Positions 45,425-54,532 of a stretch of DNA of 64,000 bases are shown here, in pieces. A program made the translations under genes and the position numbers. Origin of the DNA: Ferruginivarius sediminum (GTDB lineage Bacteria; Pseudomonadota; Alphaproteobacteria; Kiloniellales; Rhodovibrionaceae); contig NZ_QPMH01000009.1 in NCBI RefSeq assembly GCF_003344765.1, positions 62,001-126,000 on the forward strand. The letters run 5' to 3'. Below the pieces are notes generated by a model. That model was not told where the DNA came from. It was given only the letters and a program-made list of their open reading frames with translations, and searched no databases. How positions within the stretch are numbered: the first letter of the stretch is position 1; the number at the start of each line of letters is the position of its first letter.

Positions 45425-46348
45425 CTAGGCGGCCCTGGCGGATTGCACGCGCTCAAGCTCCCGGCCAAGGAAATCCGCCAGCCTTTCCATGCCGGAAACG
45501 CCGGCGACCGCTTCGGCGCGGCTGTTGTAATTGGTGTTCGTGTTGACGTCGTAGGTGAACACCGTGCCCGCGCGGTCGCGGATGAATTCGATGCCCGCCA
45601 CCTCGATCCCGTTGTTCGCCAGGAAGCTTGCGTACTTCGTCAGCACCGGATCGTCGAAGCCGTCGATGATCTCGAACTTCTCTCGCTGCGCGGGGACCTC
45701 GCAGACATCGGCGGGGCAGAGGTCGAAGCCCTGGCTCGTGTCGACGCGAACGGCATAGAAGAACTGCCCGCCGATGAATTCGCAGCGGGTGATCGTCGGC
45801 TCCGCCGCGCGGATGTACTGCTGCACCAGCCAAGTTCCGTCCAGCGGCTGCTCCGTGGCCGGATCGTCCAGGATAGCGGCAAGCTGGTCGACGTTTTCCA
45901 TCAACTGCACGCCGGCCCCGGTGCCGCCACGGTTGGGCTTCAGGATGAAGGGCGCTTCGTCAAGCTGCCGGGCGGCGTGCAGGACGCTCTCGCGCCCGAC
46001 GGCGCCGATGGTCCTGGGCGTGCGCACACCGGCGGCTTCCAGCGCCGCGTACTGGCCCAGCTTGCTGACCTCCAGCGACAGGGCGCTGCTGTTGTTCACG
46101 ACGCGCCGGCCCGCCGTTTCCAGCCAGGTCAGCACGTGCCGGGTGAGTTCCGGCGCGAAGCGATGGCCGCGCGTGTGGGCCGATGCGCTCATGCGATTAT
46201 AGAAAACGCCCTCGGGCGGCCTGCCGGCGGGTTCGATCACGCCCTCGGCAAGATGCCATGATTCGTAACGCAGGCCGCGGACGTTCAGGGCGTCGAACAG
46301 CGGCCGTGTCCAGGCGTCGTTCTCGTGCAGGACGTGGATCTTGGACAT
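45425..46348 (-). CDS. RimK-like ATP-grasp ligase
   Basis: This 307-residue ATP-grasp protein has FILKPNRGGTGAGVQL as the ATP-binding loop, an acidic metal site (VAGIEFIRDRAGTVFTYDVN, then NTNTNYN) and an N-terminal domain like the RimK/glutathione synthetase group. It should join an amino group to a carboxylate with ATP. No partner gene hints at the substrate. ATG 46348 is preferred over one three codons upstream. Confidence 0.82.
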   Translation of the reverse strand: MSKIHVLHENDAWTRPLFDALNVRGLRYESWHLAEGVIEPAGRPPEGVFYNRMSASAHTRGHRFAPELTRHVLTWLETAGRRVVNNSSALSLEVSKLGQYAALEAAGVRTPRTIGAVGRESVLHAARQLDEAPFILKPNRGGTGAGVQLMENVDQLAAILDDPATEQPLDGTWLVQQYIRAAEPTITRCEFIGGQFFYAVRVDTSQGFDLCPADVCEVPAQREKFEIIDGFDDPVLTKYASFLANNGIEVAGIEFIRDRAGTVFTYDVNTNTNYNSRAEAVAGVSGMERLADFLGRELERVQSARAA

Positions 46349-46387
46349 TTCACACACTCGCAGGGCAATTCAATTTAATCCATTTTC

Positions 46388-46428
46388 CGCAAGTGTATAA
46401 TTGGGTAGCGCATACACAGTCGCAAGTG
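46388..46428. promoter_or_regulatory. Direct repeats flanking the ATP-grasp gene promoter
   Basis: CGCAAGTG occurs at 46388-46395 and 46421-46428, 33 bases apart (about three helical turns). Between them, on the minus strand, TTGCGA-N17-AATTAT forms a weak sigma-70 promoter for the ATP-grasp gene. The spacing would let two regulator molecules bind the same DNA face. Confidence 0.35.
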
Positions 46429-46483
46429 CGCGCGCCGCGACCGATTCGCTCACGATTGCGTGAAACGTGGGTGCGATCCCTCG

Positions 46484-47815
46484 TTATTCGGACAGCCGTG
46501 CGTCGAAGGGATAGGACGTCAGGTTCTCGTAGCCGGTTTCGGTGATCAGCACCTGATCCTCCAGCTTGACGCCCTCGTGTCCGCCCACCGCGCCGACATA
46601 GGCCTCGACGCACAGCGTCATGCCCGGCATCAGCACGCCGTCGTAGCCGACGTGCTCGCAATCCTCGGGATAGCGGATGGCCGGATATTCGTCGCACAGC
46701 CCGATGCCGTGGTACATCACCGAATAGCGTTGCGCACGGTATTCCTCCGGCAGGCGATAGCCGCGCTCCATCAACTCCATGAAGCTCACGCCCGGCTTCA
46801 GGATCTCCATGTCGTGGGTCACCATCTCGCGCGCGATGCGGTGGAGCTGCCGCTGCTCCTCGCTGGGCCGGCCGTCGCCGCACAGCCAAGTGCGCGAGAT
46901 GTCGGCGCAATAGCCATAGGGGCCGACCAGATCGGTATCGAAGCCGACAAGGTCGCCGTCCTGGATCACCCGGGGGCCGCACTCCTGGAACCAGGGATTG
47001 GTGCGCGGGCCGGAGGCGAGCAGGCGGGTCTCGATCCACTCGCCGCCGCGGCGGATGTTCTCGGCGTGCAGGACGGCCCAGAGGTCGGCTTCGGTCATGC
47101 CGGGGCGCAGCGCCTTCTCCATCTCCGCGACCGAGGCCTCGCAGGCCGCGATGGCGCAGCGCATGGCGTTCACCTCGTTCGCGTCCTTGTTGGCGCGCGC
47201 GTACTCCGTCACCTCCTGGCCGTTGCACAGGTCGATCCCCAGCCGGTCGAAGGCGCGCACCCCCGGCAGTTCAAGCTTGTCGACCGCCAGACGCCGATTG
47301 CCGCCGCCGTGCTGGCGCAGCAGAGAATCGATCTCCGCCGCGAATCGCCCGGCGAGTTCGTCGCTGCGCTCGGCGGCCTCGAAAAAGAAGAAGGAGGTGA
47401 CGGGCCGCACCTCGTCCACCAGCGGCAGATGCTCCGACAGGTGGTTGCAGTTATGGAAGTCGAAGAGGATGACCGGCCCGTCGGTGGCGATGAAGCAGGC
47501 GCGCGCCGCGTTGTGCGTCACCCAGATCTGCATGTTCGAGGTATCGGTGGCATAGCGGATGTTCAGCGGGTCGAACAGCAGCAGGCCGGCGTAGTCGCGC
47601 GCGCAAAGCTGCTCCCGGATACGTCCGAGGCGATACGCGCGCAGCTTTGCCATGTCAGGCGGGGTCAGGCCGCGCGCCGCCCATTCCTGAAACGCCAGCG
47701 CGGTCGGACCGATCTCCACCCGGTCGTTGTCGTCCGGTGTGCCGTCGGGCCGCGTCGCCGCGCGGCGGGTAGGATCGATCTTGCGCCGATGCCGCGGCCC
47801 GAAATCGACGTTCAT
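46484..47815 (-). CDS. dddP: DMSP lyase DddP
   Basis: This 443-residue M24-fold enzyme matches DddP, which splits dimethylsulfoniopropionate into dimethyl sulfide and acrylate. All six metal ligands are conserved: Asp293, Asp295, Asp305, His369, Glu404 and Glu419. They sit two positions before the numbering known for Roseobacter DddP (295, 297, 307, 371, 406, 421). Other matches are GTPDDNDRVEIGPTALAF, GEWIETRLLASGPRTNPWFQ and YENLTSYPFDA. The length is nearly identical to known DddP. ATG 47815 follows GGGAGATTCGGGG. It is divergent from a MarR regulator. Confidence 0.92.
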   Translation of the reverse strand: MNVDFGPRHRRKIDPTRRAATRPDGTPDDNDRVEIGPTALAFQEWAARGLTPPDMAKLRAYRLGRIREQLCARDYAGLLLFDPLNIRYATDTSNMQIWVTHNAARACFIATDGPVILFDFHNCNHLSEHLPLVDEVRPVTSFFFFEAAERSDELAGRFAAEIDSLLRQHGGGNRRLAVDKLELPGVRAFDRLGIDLCNGQEVTEYARANKDANEVNAMRCAIAACEASVAEMEKALRPGMTEADLWAVLHAENIRRGGEWIETRLLASGPRTNPWFQECGPRVIQDGDLVGFDTDLVGPYGYCADISRTWLCGDGRPSEEQRQLHRIAREMVTHDMEILKPGVSFMELMERGYRLPEEYRAQRYSVMYHGIGLCDEYPAIRYPEDCEHVGYDGVLMPGMTLCVEAYVGAVGGHEGVKLEDQVLITETGYENLTSYPFDARLSE

Positions 47816-48011
47816 CCCCGAATCTCCCAACGATACCAGGCCGCAGCCCGGACACTGCCTGACGCGATGGAGAATTGCCCCGGACGAAAGTTGCCGGGAG
47901 GTCTCTGTATTCTCTGCGTGTACATGACCTTGGCGGTCCGCGTCGAGAGGGGTCGAGCAGGCGGCCGGGATTTCTTGTCCGGCTGTCTCTCGCGGGAAGG
48001 CAAATGCGTGC

Positions 48012-48045
48012 TTGACACGTCCGGAAAATCATTTAGGACTCCTTA
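48012..48045 (+). promoter_or_regulatory. Promoter element and operator-like palindrome before marR
   Basis: A consensus -35 hexamer TTGACA is at 48012-48017. The expected -10 region carries TTAGGA-C-TCCTTA (48033-48045), an imperfect palindrome with one mismatch, six bases before the ATG. A repressor bound there would block both the promoter and translation start, consistent with MarR autoregulation. The AGGA at 48035-48038 may double as ribosome site. Confidence 0.45.
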
Positions 48046-48050
48046 TCATT

Positions 48051-48722
48051 ATGAACACGCTCTTTGACGATATCGGCGAGCCGCTCGCCCGCCGCGTTGG
48101 CGGTGGGCTGGCGAAGATCGCCATGGTGATGCGGCACCAGGCATGGGCCCAGGGCGGGGCGCACGGCCTGACGCCCACGCAGGCGCAGGTGCTGACGCTG
48201 CTGCGGGGGCGGGGGGCGCTGCGGCTTTCCGCCATCGCGGACGAGCTTGCGATCACCGCGCCCACGGCCAGCGATGCGGTCGCGGCCCTGCGGCGCAAGG
48301 CGCTTGTGGAGAAGCGGCGCGCGGCGGAGGACCGCCGGGCCGTGGCGATCTCGCTCACGCCGTCGGGGATCGAGGCGGCGAGCGGCCTCACCGAATGGCC
48401 CGACGTGCTGCGCGCCGCGATCGAGGATCTGTCGCCGGACGAGCAGGCGCTTCTTCTGAAGATGCTGACAAAGATGATCCGGACCCTGCAGGTGCAGGGG
48501 GCGATCCCGGTGCAGCGGATGTGCGCGGGCTGCCGGCACTTCCGGCCGAATGTGCATGACGACGCCGACACACCGCACCACTGCGCCTTCGTGAACGCGG
48601 CGTTCGGTAACCGGCATCTGCGTCTCGACTGCGGCGATTTCGAGGCCGCGGATGCCGCGATAAGTGCCGCCAACTGGCGGCAATTCCTCTCCCCCCACCG
48701 CAGTCAGGAGAATGAAAAATGA
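48051..48722 (+). CDS. MarR-family regulator with C-terminal cysteine cluster
   Basis: This 223-residue protein has a MarR winged helix (LTPTQAQVLTLLRGRGALRL, AITAPTASDAVAALRRKALV, EDRRAVAISLTPSG) and an added C-terminal module with Cys158, Cys161, Cys178 and Cys194 (MCAGCRHFRP, HHCAFVN, LDCGDFE). The four cysteines suggest a zinc site or an iron-sulfur cluster that senses redox state or metal. It is divergent from dddP. The next gene overlaps its stop (ATGA), so the secreted protein is its operon partner. Confidence 0.88.
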   Translation: MNTLFDDIGEPLARRVGGGLAKIAMVMRHQAWAQGGAHGLTPTQAQVLTLLRGRGALRLSAIADELAITAPTASDAVAALRRKALVEKRRAAEDRRAVAISLTPSGIEAASGLTEWPDVLRAAIEDLSPDEQALLLKMLTKMIRTLQVQGAIPVQRMCAGCRHFRPNVHDDADTPHHCAFVNAAFGNRHLRLDCGDFEAADAAISAANWRQFLSPHRSQENEK

Positions 48723-49453
48723 GACTGGCCCTGGGAAGTATCGTTTCCGCCGCCACGCTGGTCGGTGCACTTGCCGCGACACCGGCGTCGGCGCACGAGG
48801 TCACCGCGAAGTCCGGCAACGCCGACGCGGCCTTCGATGTCGTGCAGGCCAAGGTAACGGCCGAAAAGAACTGGCTGAACTTTCAAATGCGCGTCAGCGG
48901 CCAGGCCGGGGCCAGCGAGCCGACGCCCGCCGGGAAGCTGGCCGGCTCGCGGGTGTTCTCCTATGTCTGGCCGACCAAGCTGAACAGCGAGGCCGTCGGT
49001 TTCGACGCCGACCAGGGTATCCTGGCGTTTGCCGTCACCGCGCATCCCGACTTCGACGATACGCCGCTGTTCGACGAGGATGGCGACGGGAACACCGAGA
49101 ACGACGGCCGGCTCTGGCACAGCCATTGGGTCGTCCTGGTCCCGGCGGAAGACGCCTGCGCCGGCGGTTTGAAGGTGCGGGACATCCCCGAGGGAGCGAC
49201 GCCCGGCCTGCCCGCGACCTGGCCGGGGCTGCCGCTGCTGATCGACAGTCCGGGCTACACGCCGCTGATGAATGGCGGCGACGTAAAAGTGCGGGTGCCG
49301 TTCCGCAACGCGCCGGAGCTGAAGGGCGTGGCCTTTGACGGCGTGACCTCCGGGCTTCGTGTCAACGAGAGCGTGCACGAACCGCTCCTGTGCGTGGAGA
49401 ACGTCTTCGACGTGGCCTCGGGCGACCTTAGCCTGCCGGGCAAGGTGGAGTAG
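48719..49453 (+). CDS. Secreted protein of unknown function, partner of the MarR regulator
   Basis: This 244-residue protein has a clear signal peptide (LALGSIVSAATLVGALAATPASA). No family is recognised. Visible features: an acidic loop FDEDGDGNTEND with the Dx-Dx-DG spacing of calcium-binding loops, then LWHSHWVVLVP, and two Cys (in EDACAGG and LLCVEN) able to form a disulfide. It is translationally coupled to the MarR gene, so its amount is likely set by that regulator. A periplasmic binding or sensing role is possible. Confidence 0.75.
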   Translation: MRLALGSIVSAATLVGALAATPASAHEVTAKSGNADAAFDVVQAKVTAEKNWLNFQMRVSGQAGASEPTPAGKLAGSRVFSYVWPTKLNSEAVGFDADQGILAFAVTAHPDFDDTPLFDEDGDGNTENDGRLWHSHWVVLVPAEDACAGGLKVRDIPEGATPGLPATWPGLPLLIDSPGYTPLMNGGDVKVRVPFRNAPELKGVAFDGVTSGLRVNESVHEPLLCVENVFDVASGDLSLPGKVE

Positions 49454-49564
49454 GCTGCGGCGCATAGGGCCGGCTCCTTGTCCCTGGATGGCTCACCCCA
49501 CTCCCTTGCCATCCGGGACAAGGAGTTCGCCCGGCCCATGTTTTCAGGAGAGCATTCAGCGGCG

Positions 49565-50260
49565 ATGATCCAGGTGCGCGTCGACCACGTCCTGACCGGA
49601 CGTACCATTCCCTTCGGCCCCAACGGCGAGCCCAGCGGTATCGACAAGCAGTGCGCGGACGGTCCCGTCAGCCTTATGCCGGATGGTCTTGCCGGCGACG
49701 CGCAGGGCGATACGAAGCATCACGGCGGGCCGGAGAAGGCCGTCCACCACTATCCGCGCGACCATTATCCACTATGGCGGGCGGAATATCCACAGCTTGC
49801 ACCGCGCCTTTCGGCGCCGGGTGCGTTCGGCGAGAACATCTCGACGGAGGGCGTCGGCGAGGCGGACGTCTGTGTCGGCGACGTGTTCCGCCTGGGCACC
49901 GCGCTTGTGCAGGTCTCCCAGGGGCGCCAGCCGTGCTGGCGGCTCAACGTCCGTTTCGAGGCGCCCAAGATGGCGCGCTGGGTGCAGCAGAGCGGCCGCA
50001 CCGGCTGGTACTACCGCGTGCTGGAGGCAGGGGAGGTCGTTGCCGGCGACTTTCTCAGGCTGAGTGAGCGGCCTTGCCCGGAATGGCCGCTCAGCCGCAT
50101 TGTGGACGTGCTCTACCGCGATACGCTGAACCGCGAGGCGCTGGCCGCGATGAGCGCGCTTCCCGAACTGGCCGAGTCCTGGCGAACCCTGGCCGCTCGC
50201 CGCCTGGAACGCCACGCCGTCGAGGACTGGAGCCGCCGTGTCTCGACGCCGGGAGGGTGA
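49565..50260 (+). CDS. MOSC-domain protein (YiiM-like)
   Basis: This 231-residue protein has a MOSC domain, the fold that handles the molybdenum cofactor sulfur and reduces N-hydroxylated compounds. Motifs: DAQGDTKHHGGPEKAVHHYP, FGENISTEG and VSQGRQPCWRLN, with the conserved Cys. The layout matches YiiM, which reduces 6-hydroxylaminopurine. ATG 49565 begins at the domain. An in-frame ATG at 49538 has a slightly better ribosome site. Confidence 0.87.
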   Translation: MIQVRVDHVLTGRTIPFGPNGEPSGIDKQCADGPVSLMPDGLAGDAQGDTKHHGGPEKAVHHYPRDHYPLWRAEYPQLAPRLSAPGAFGENISTEGVGEADVCVGDVFRLGTALVQVSQGRQPCWRLNVRFEAPKMARWVQQSGRTGWYYRVLEAGEVVAGDFLRLSERPCPEWPLSRIVDVLYRDTLNREALAAMSALPELAESWRTLAARRLERHAVEDWSRRVSTPGG

Positions 50261-50289
50261 GACGGCGGCGGCGCTTTGTCCGGCGTGGT

Positions 50290-53200
50290 TCAGGCGACAG
50301 CTTCCTCCGCCGCCTCCATCTCGATGACGAGGTCGTGCTGCTCCACCCGCGTGCCGGGGTGGAGGACGATATCTTGCACCTTGCCGGCGGTCTGGGCGTA
50401 GACGGCGGTTTCCATCTTCATCGCCTCGATGGTGAACAGGCGGTCGCCCGGCTTTACGGTATCGCCGGGCTGCACGGCGACGCCGACGATCATGCCCGGC
50501 ATCGGCGCGCCGATCTGGCCGGGATCGACCTCGTCGGCCTTGCGGTGCGCCTTGCCCTTCACGGCCAGGGCATGATCCTGCACGGTGACGGTGCGCGGCT
50601 GGCCGTTCAGCTCGAAGAAGATGGTGCGGCGACCCTCGTCGTCCGGCTCGCTTAGCGCCTGATAGGTGACGATGAGGCGCTTGCCGGGTTCGATCTCGAT
50701 GTTGATCTCCTCGCCTGGATTCGGGCTGTAGAAGAACGCCGGCGTCGGGATCACGCCGACGTCCGCGTACTGCCGGCGATGCTTGGCATAATCCAGGTAG
50801 ACGGCCGGATACATCAGGTAGCTGGCCAGCGCCCGGTCGTCGGCCTTGCGGCGGACCTTCTTCTCAAGCTCGGCGCGCTCCCGCTCCAGGTCGATCGGCT
50901 CCAGCACCGCGCCGGGGCGCTGGGTCATCGGCGCTTCGTCCTTCAGGACCTTCTTCTGCAGCGCCTCGGGGAAGCCGCCGTAGGGCTGGCCCAGCTCGCC
51001 CCGGAAGAACTCCACGACGGAGGCGGGGAAGGCGATGTCCCGGTTCGGGTCCAGCACCTGCTCCTTGGTGAGTTCGTTGGAGACCATGAACAGCGCCATG
51101 TCGCCGACCACCTTGGAGGACGGCGTCACCTTGACGATGTTGCCGAACAGCTCGTTCACCTCGGCATAGGTGCGGGCCACCTCGGGCCAGTGGCTTTCCA
51201 GGCCCATGGAGCGGGCCTGCTCGCCAAGGTTGGTGTACTGCCCGCCGGGCATGCCGTGCTCGTACACCTCGGCCGCGCCGGCGCGCATCTCGGGCTCGAA
51301 CGGCCGGTAGTACTTGCGCACGCCGCGCCAGTAGTTGGAGATCTGCCGCAGGGCCGGCCGGTCCAGGCCGGTGTCGCGCTCGCTGCCGCGCAGGGCCTCG
51401 GCGATGGAGCCCAGGTTGGGTTGCGAGGTCAGGCCGCTCATCGCGTCCATCGCGGCGTCGGCGGCATCCACGCCGGCCTCCGCCGCCGCCAGCAAGCTGG
51501 CCGAGGCGATGCCGCTGGTGTCGTGGGTGTGGAAGTGGATCGGGAGGCCGACTTCCTGCTTCAGCGTGCTGACCAGCCGCCGCGCGGCCTCCGGCTTGCA
51601 CAGGCCGGCCATGTCCTTGATGCCCAGGATGTGGGCGCCCGCGGCCTCAAGCTCTTTCGCCAGCGAGACGTAGTACTTGAGGTCGTACTTTTCCTCGGCC
51701 GGATCGCTGAGGTCGCCGGTGTAGCAGATCGCCGCCTCGCACAGCTTGCCGGACTCGCGGACGGCATCCATGGAGACGCGCATGTTCTCCACCCAGTTCA
51801 GCGAGTCGAAGACGCGGAACACGTCGATCCCGGCCTCCGCCGCCGTCTTGACGAAGAAGCGCACCACATTGTCGGGGTAGTTCTTGTAGCCCACCCCGTT
51901 CGCGCCGCGCAGCAGCATTTGCAGCAGGATGTTCGGCACCTGCGCGCGCAGCCGCTCCAGCCGCTCCCACGGGTCTTCCTTCAGGAAGCGCATGGCGACG
52001 TCGAAGGTGGCGCCGCCCCAGCATTCCAGCGAGAACATCTCGGGCAGCATCCGTGCGTAGTGCGGGGCGACGGCCAGCAGGTCGTGGGTGCGGAAGCGCG
52101 TCGCCAGCAGCGACTGGTGCGCGTCGCGCATCGTCGTGTCGGTCAGCAGCAGGCGCTTTTGCTCCAGCATCCACTTGGCGAAACCCTCGGCGCCCAGCTC
52201 GTTCAGGCGCTGCTTGCTGCCCGGAACGGGGTCGTGGTCCGGCAGGTCGGGCAGGCGCGCGGGCGGGCAGTCGCCCGGCCAGGTGCGGCCCTTCACCTCC
52301 GGATTGCCGTTCACGGCAACGTCGCCCAGGAACGACAATAGCCGGGTCGCCCGGTCCCGGCGCGGCGGGAAGTCGAACAACTCGGGCGTTTCGTCGATGA
52401 AGCGGGTGGTGATCTCGCCGCCGCGGAACTTCGGATGGTCGATCAGCGATTCCAGAAAGCGCAGGTTGGTCGCCACGCCCCGGATGCGGAACTCGCGCAG
52501 GGCGCGGTTCATGCGCGAGGCCGCTTCTTCCGGCGTCGGCGCCCAGGCCGTCACCTTCTCCAGCAGCGAGTCGTAGAACGGCGTGATGACCGCGCCGGAA
52601 AAGGCGGTGCCGCCATCCAACCGGATGCCGAAGCCCGTGGCGCCGCGATAGGCCGCGATCTGGCCGTAGTCGGGGATGAACTTGTTCTGTGGGTCCTCGG
52701 TCGTCAGGCGGCACTGTAGGGCGTGGCCCTCCAGTTTGATGTCCGCCTGCGCCGGCAAGCCGCTGTCGGGCTCGCCGATACGCGCGCCCTGGGCGACCCG
52801 GATCTGCGCCTTCACGAGGTCCACGCCGGTCACCTCTTCGGTGACGGTGTGCTCGACCTGGATGCGCGGGTTCACCTCGATGAAGTAGAAGCGACCGTCG
52901 TCGACGTCGTAGAGGAACTCCACGGTTCCGGCATTGACGTAGTCCGCCGCCTTGGCCAGGCGCACGGCGGAACGGCACAGGTCGTCGCGCACCCGCGGGT
53001 CCAGGTCGGGGGCGGGGGCGCGTTCGACCACCTTCTGGTGGCGGCGCTGGAGGGAGCAGTCGCGCTCGAACAGGTGGACGACGTTGCCGTGGCCGTCGCC
53101 CAGGACCTGCACTTCCAGGTGGCGGGCGCGGCGGACCAGCTTCTCCAGGAAGACCTCGTCGTTGCCGAAGGCGGCCTTGGCCTCGCGACGGGCGGCCGCG

Positions 53201-53775
53201 ACCTCGTCGGCCAGCCTGTCGGCGTTCTCCACCACGCGCATGCCGCGGCCGCCGCCGCCCCAGCTTGCCTTCAGCATCACCGGGAAGCCGATCTCCTCGG
53301 CGATGCGCCGGCACTCACCGTCGTCGTAGGGCAGGGCGGCCGAGGCCGGCATCACCGGAATGCCCGCGCTCTCCGCCAGCTTGCGCGCCTCCATCTTGGA
53401 GCCGAACTGCTCCATTACCGTGGGCGGCGGGCCGATGAAGACGATGCCGGCGTTGGCGCACGCCCGAGCGAAGTGCGGGTTTTCGGACAGGAAGCCATAG
53501 CCCGGATGGATCGCGTCGACACCGGCGTTGTGGGCGATGCGCAGGATCTCGTGGATGTCGAGGTAGGCGCTGACCGGCTCGTGGCCCTGGCCCACCATAT
53601 AGCTTTCGTCCGCCTTGAAGCGATGCAGGGCAAAGCGGTCTTCGTGCGAATGGATCGCCACGGTGCGGATGCCCATCTCCGTTGCCGCGCGGAACACGCG
53701 GATGGCGATCTCGCTGCGGTTGGCAACCAGCAACTTGCGAAACGGGCGCAGACCCTCGGCCTTGCGTCGCACCAT
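50290..53775 (-). CDS. pyc: Pyruvate carboxylase
   Basis: This 1161-residue single-chain enzyme makes oxaloacetate from pyruvate and bicarbonate. Order of parts: biotin carboxylase (FRKLLVANRSEIAIRVFRAA, KASWGGGGRGMRVV, FIEVNPRIQVEHTVTEEVTG), carboxyltransferase (LTDTTMRDAHQSLLATR, FSLECWGGATFDVAMRFL) and biotin carrier with Lys1120 in EAMKM. ATG 53775 has GAGGGGGCC upstream. The racemase-like gene ends 19 bases before it, so the two share a transcript. It would replenish the TCA cycle. Confidence 0.96.
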   Translation of the reverse strand: MVRRKAEGLRPFRKLLVANRSEIAIRVFRAATEMGIRTVAIHSHEDRFALHRFKADESYMVGQGHEPVSAYLDIHEILRIAHNAGVDAIHPGYGFLSENPHFARACANAGIVFIGPPPTVMEQFGSKMEARKLAESAGIPVMPASAALPYDDGECRRIAEEIGFPVMLKASWGGGGRGMRVVENADRLADEVAAARREAKAAFGNDEVFLEKLVRRARHLEVQVLGDGHGNVVHLFERDCSLQRRHQKVVERAPAPDLDPRVRDDLCRSAVRLAKAADYVNAGTVEFLYDVDDGRFYFIEVNPRIQVEHTVTEEVTGVDLVKAQIRVAQGARIGEPDSGLPAQADIKLEGHALQCRLTTEDPQNKFIPDYGQIAAYRGATGFGIRLDGGTAFSGAVITPFYDSLLEKVTAWAPTPEEAASRMNRALREFRIRGVATNLRFLESLIDHPKFRGGEITTRFIDETPELFDFPPRRDRATRLLSFLGDVAVNGNPEVKGRTWPGDCPPARLPDLPDHDPVPGSKQRLNELGAEGFAKWMLEQKRLLLTDTTMRDAHQSLLATRFRTHDLLAVAPHYARMLPEMFSLECWGGATFDVAMRFLKEDPWERLERLRAQVPNILLQMLLRGANGVGYKNYPDNVVRFFVKTAAEAGIDVFRVFDSLNWVENMRVSMDAVRESGKLCEAAICYTGDLSDPAEEKYDLKYYVSLAKELEAAGAHILGIKDMAGLCKPEAARRLVSTLKQEVGLPIHFHTHDTSGIASASLLAAAEAGVDAADAAMDAMSGLTSQPNLGSIAEALRGSERDTGLDRPALRQISNYWRGVRKYYRPFEPEMRAGAAEVYEHGMPGGQYTNLGEQARSMGLESHWPEVARTYAEVNELFGNIVKVTPSSKVVGDMALFMVSNELTKEQVLDPNRDIAFPASVVEFFRGELGQPYGGFPEALQKKVLKDEAPMTQRPGAVLEPIDLERERAELEKKVRRKADDRALASYLMYPAVYLDYAKHRRQYADVGVIPTPAFFYSPNPGEEINIEIEPGKRLIVTYQALSEPDDEGRRTIFFELNGQPRTVTVQDHALAVKGKAHRKADEVDPGQIGAPMPGMIVGVAVQPGDTVKPGDRLFTIEAMKMETAVYAQTAGKVQDIVLHPGTRVEQHDLVIEMEAAEEAVA

Positions 53776-53794
53776 GGCCCCCTCACTCTTGTGG

Positions 53795-54532
53795 CTAGAA
53801 ATGTCCCTCGAATCGGCGTCGGCGGCGTGCCGCCACGAACTGCTCCACCATCGTGGTGAAGTCGAACACCGGCAGGCCGGTAGCCTGCTGAACGGCATAG
53901 GCGTAGGGCGGCAGATCGGCGCATTCCAGCAGGATTGCGCCCATGTCCGGATGCTCGGCAAGCATGCGCCGGGCCATGCCGACGCAGGCGCGCTCCACCG
54001 CGTCGGTATCCACAACGCCGCTGTCGCGCATGAACGGCTCGTTGAACGCCGGGTATTCGTCCATGCCGTAGACGGCGACGGGATCGTCGGCATCGACGTG
54101 CGCCAGCGCCAGGATCTCGGGGGTCAGCCCGCCCTTCGACGCGGTCATCACGCCCACGGGCCGCTTGCGGGCAAAGGACGTCAGGATCGTGGGAAGCTGC
54201 AGCAGCGAGGACAGGAAGACCGGCACGCTGACCTCGCGCGCAAGCTGCTCCTGGAACTGGATCATGAAGCCGCAGTTGGAGGTGATGCCGCGCACGCCCT
54301 GCGCCTCAAGCTGCCGGGCGGCTTGCAGCACCTCGTCGATCAGCGCCGGGTCGTTCTTATGAATGAGCCGGTCGATGGTGCAGCCGGCCATCGGCGCGTA
54401 AAGAACAGGGAACGGCCAGGTGCACGCATTGCCGACATCCCCCGGCACGAACGGCTGATCGCAGTCGATGAGCAGCACGCCAAGCTCGTGCCCGTAGGAA
54501 TGCGCCCCCTTGCGTGTGCGATAGGTCGCCAT
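53795..54532 (-). CDS. Asp/Glu racemase-like enzyme, copy A
   Basis: This 245-residue protein of the aspartate/glutamate racemase superfamily has two candidate catalytic cysteines, Cys87 (ITSNCGFMIQFQ) and Cys204 (LLECADLPPYA). The N-terminus reads YRTRKGAHSYGHELGVLLID. The family also includes hydantoin racemases and arylmalonate decarboxylases, so the substrate is open. It is a close paralogue of 54842-55579 and lies 19 bases upstream of pyc. Start ATG 54532. Confidence 0.82.
   Translation of the reverse strand: MATYRTRKGAHSYGHELGVLLIDCDQPFVPGDVGNACTWPFPVLYAPMAGCTIDRLIHKNDPALIDEVLQAARQLEAQGVRGITSNCGFMIQFQEQLAREVSVPVFLSSLLQLPTILTSFARKRPVGVMTASKGGLTPEILALAHVDADDPVAVYGMDEYPAFNEPFMRDSGVVDTDAVERACVGMARRMLAEHPDMGAILLECADLPPYAYAVQQATGLPVFDFTTMVEQFVAARRRRRFEGHF

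Noticed and set aside
46484..47815. Annotation as an Xaa-Pro aminopeptidase
   Set aside because: The protein has the M24 fold, but DddP-specific blocks and the offset-conserved ligand set favour DMSP lyase.
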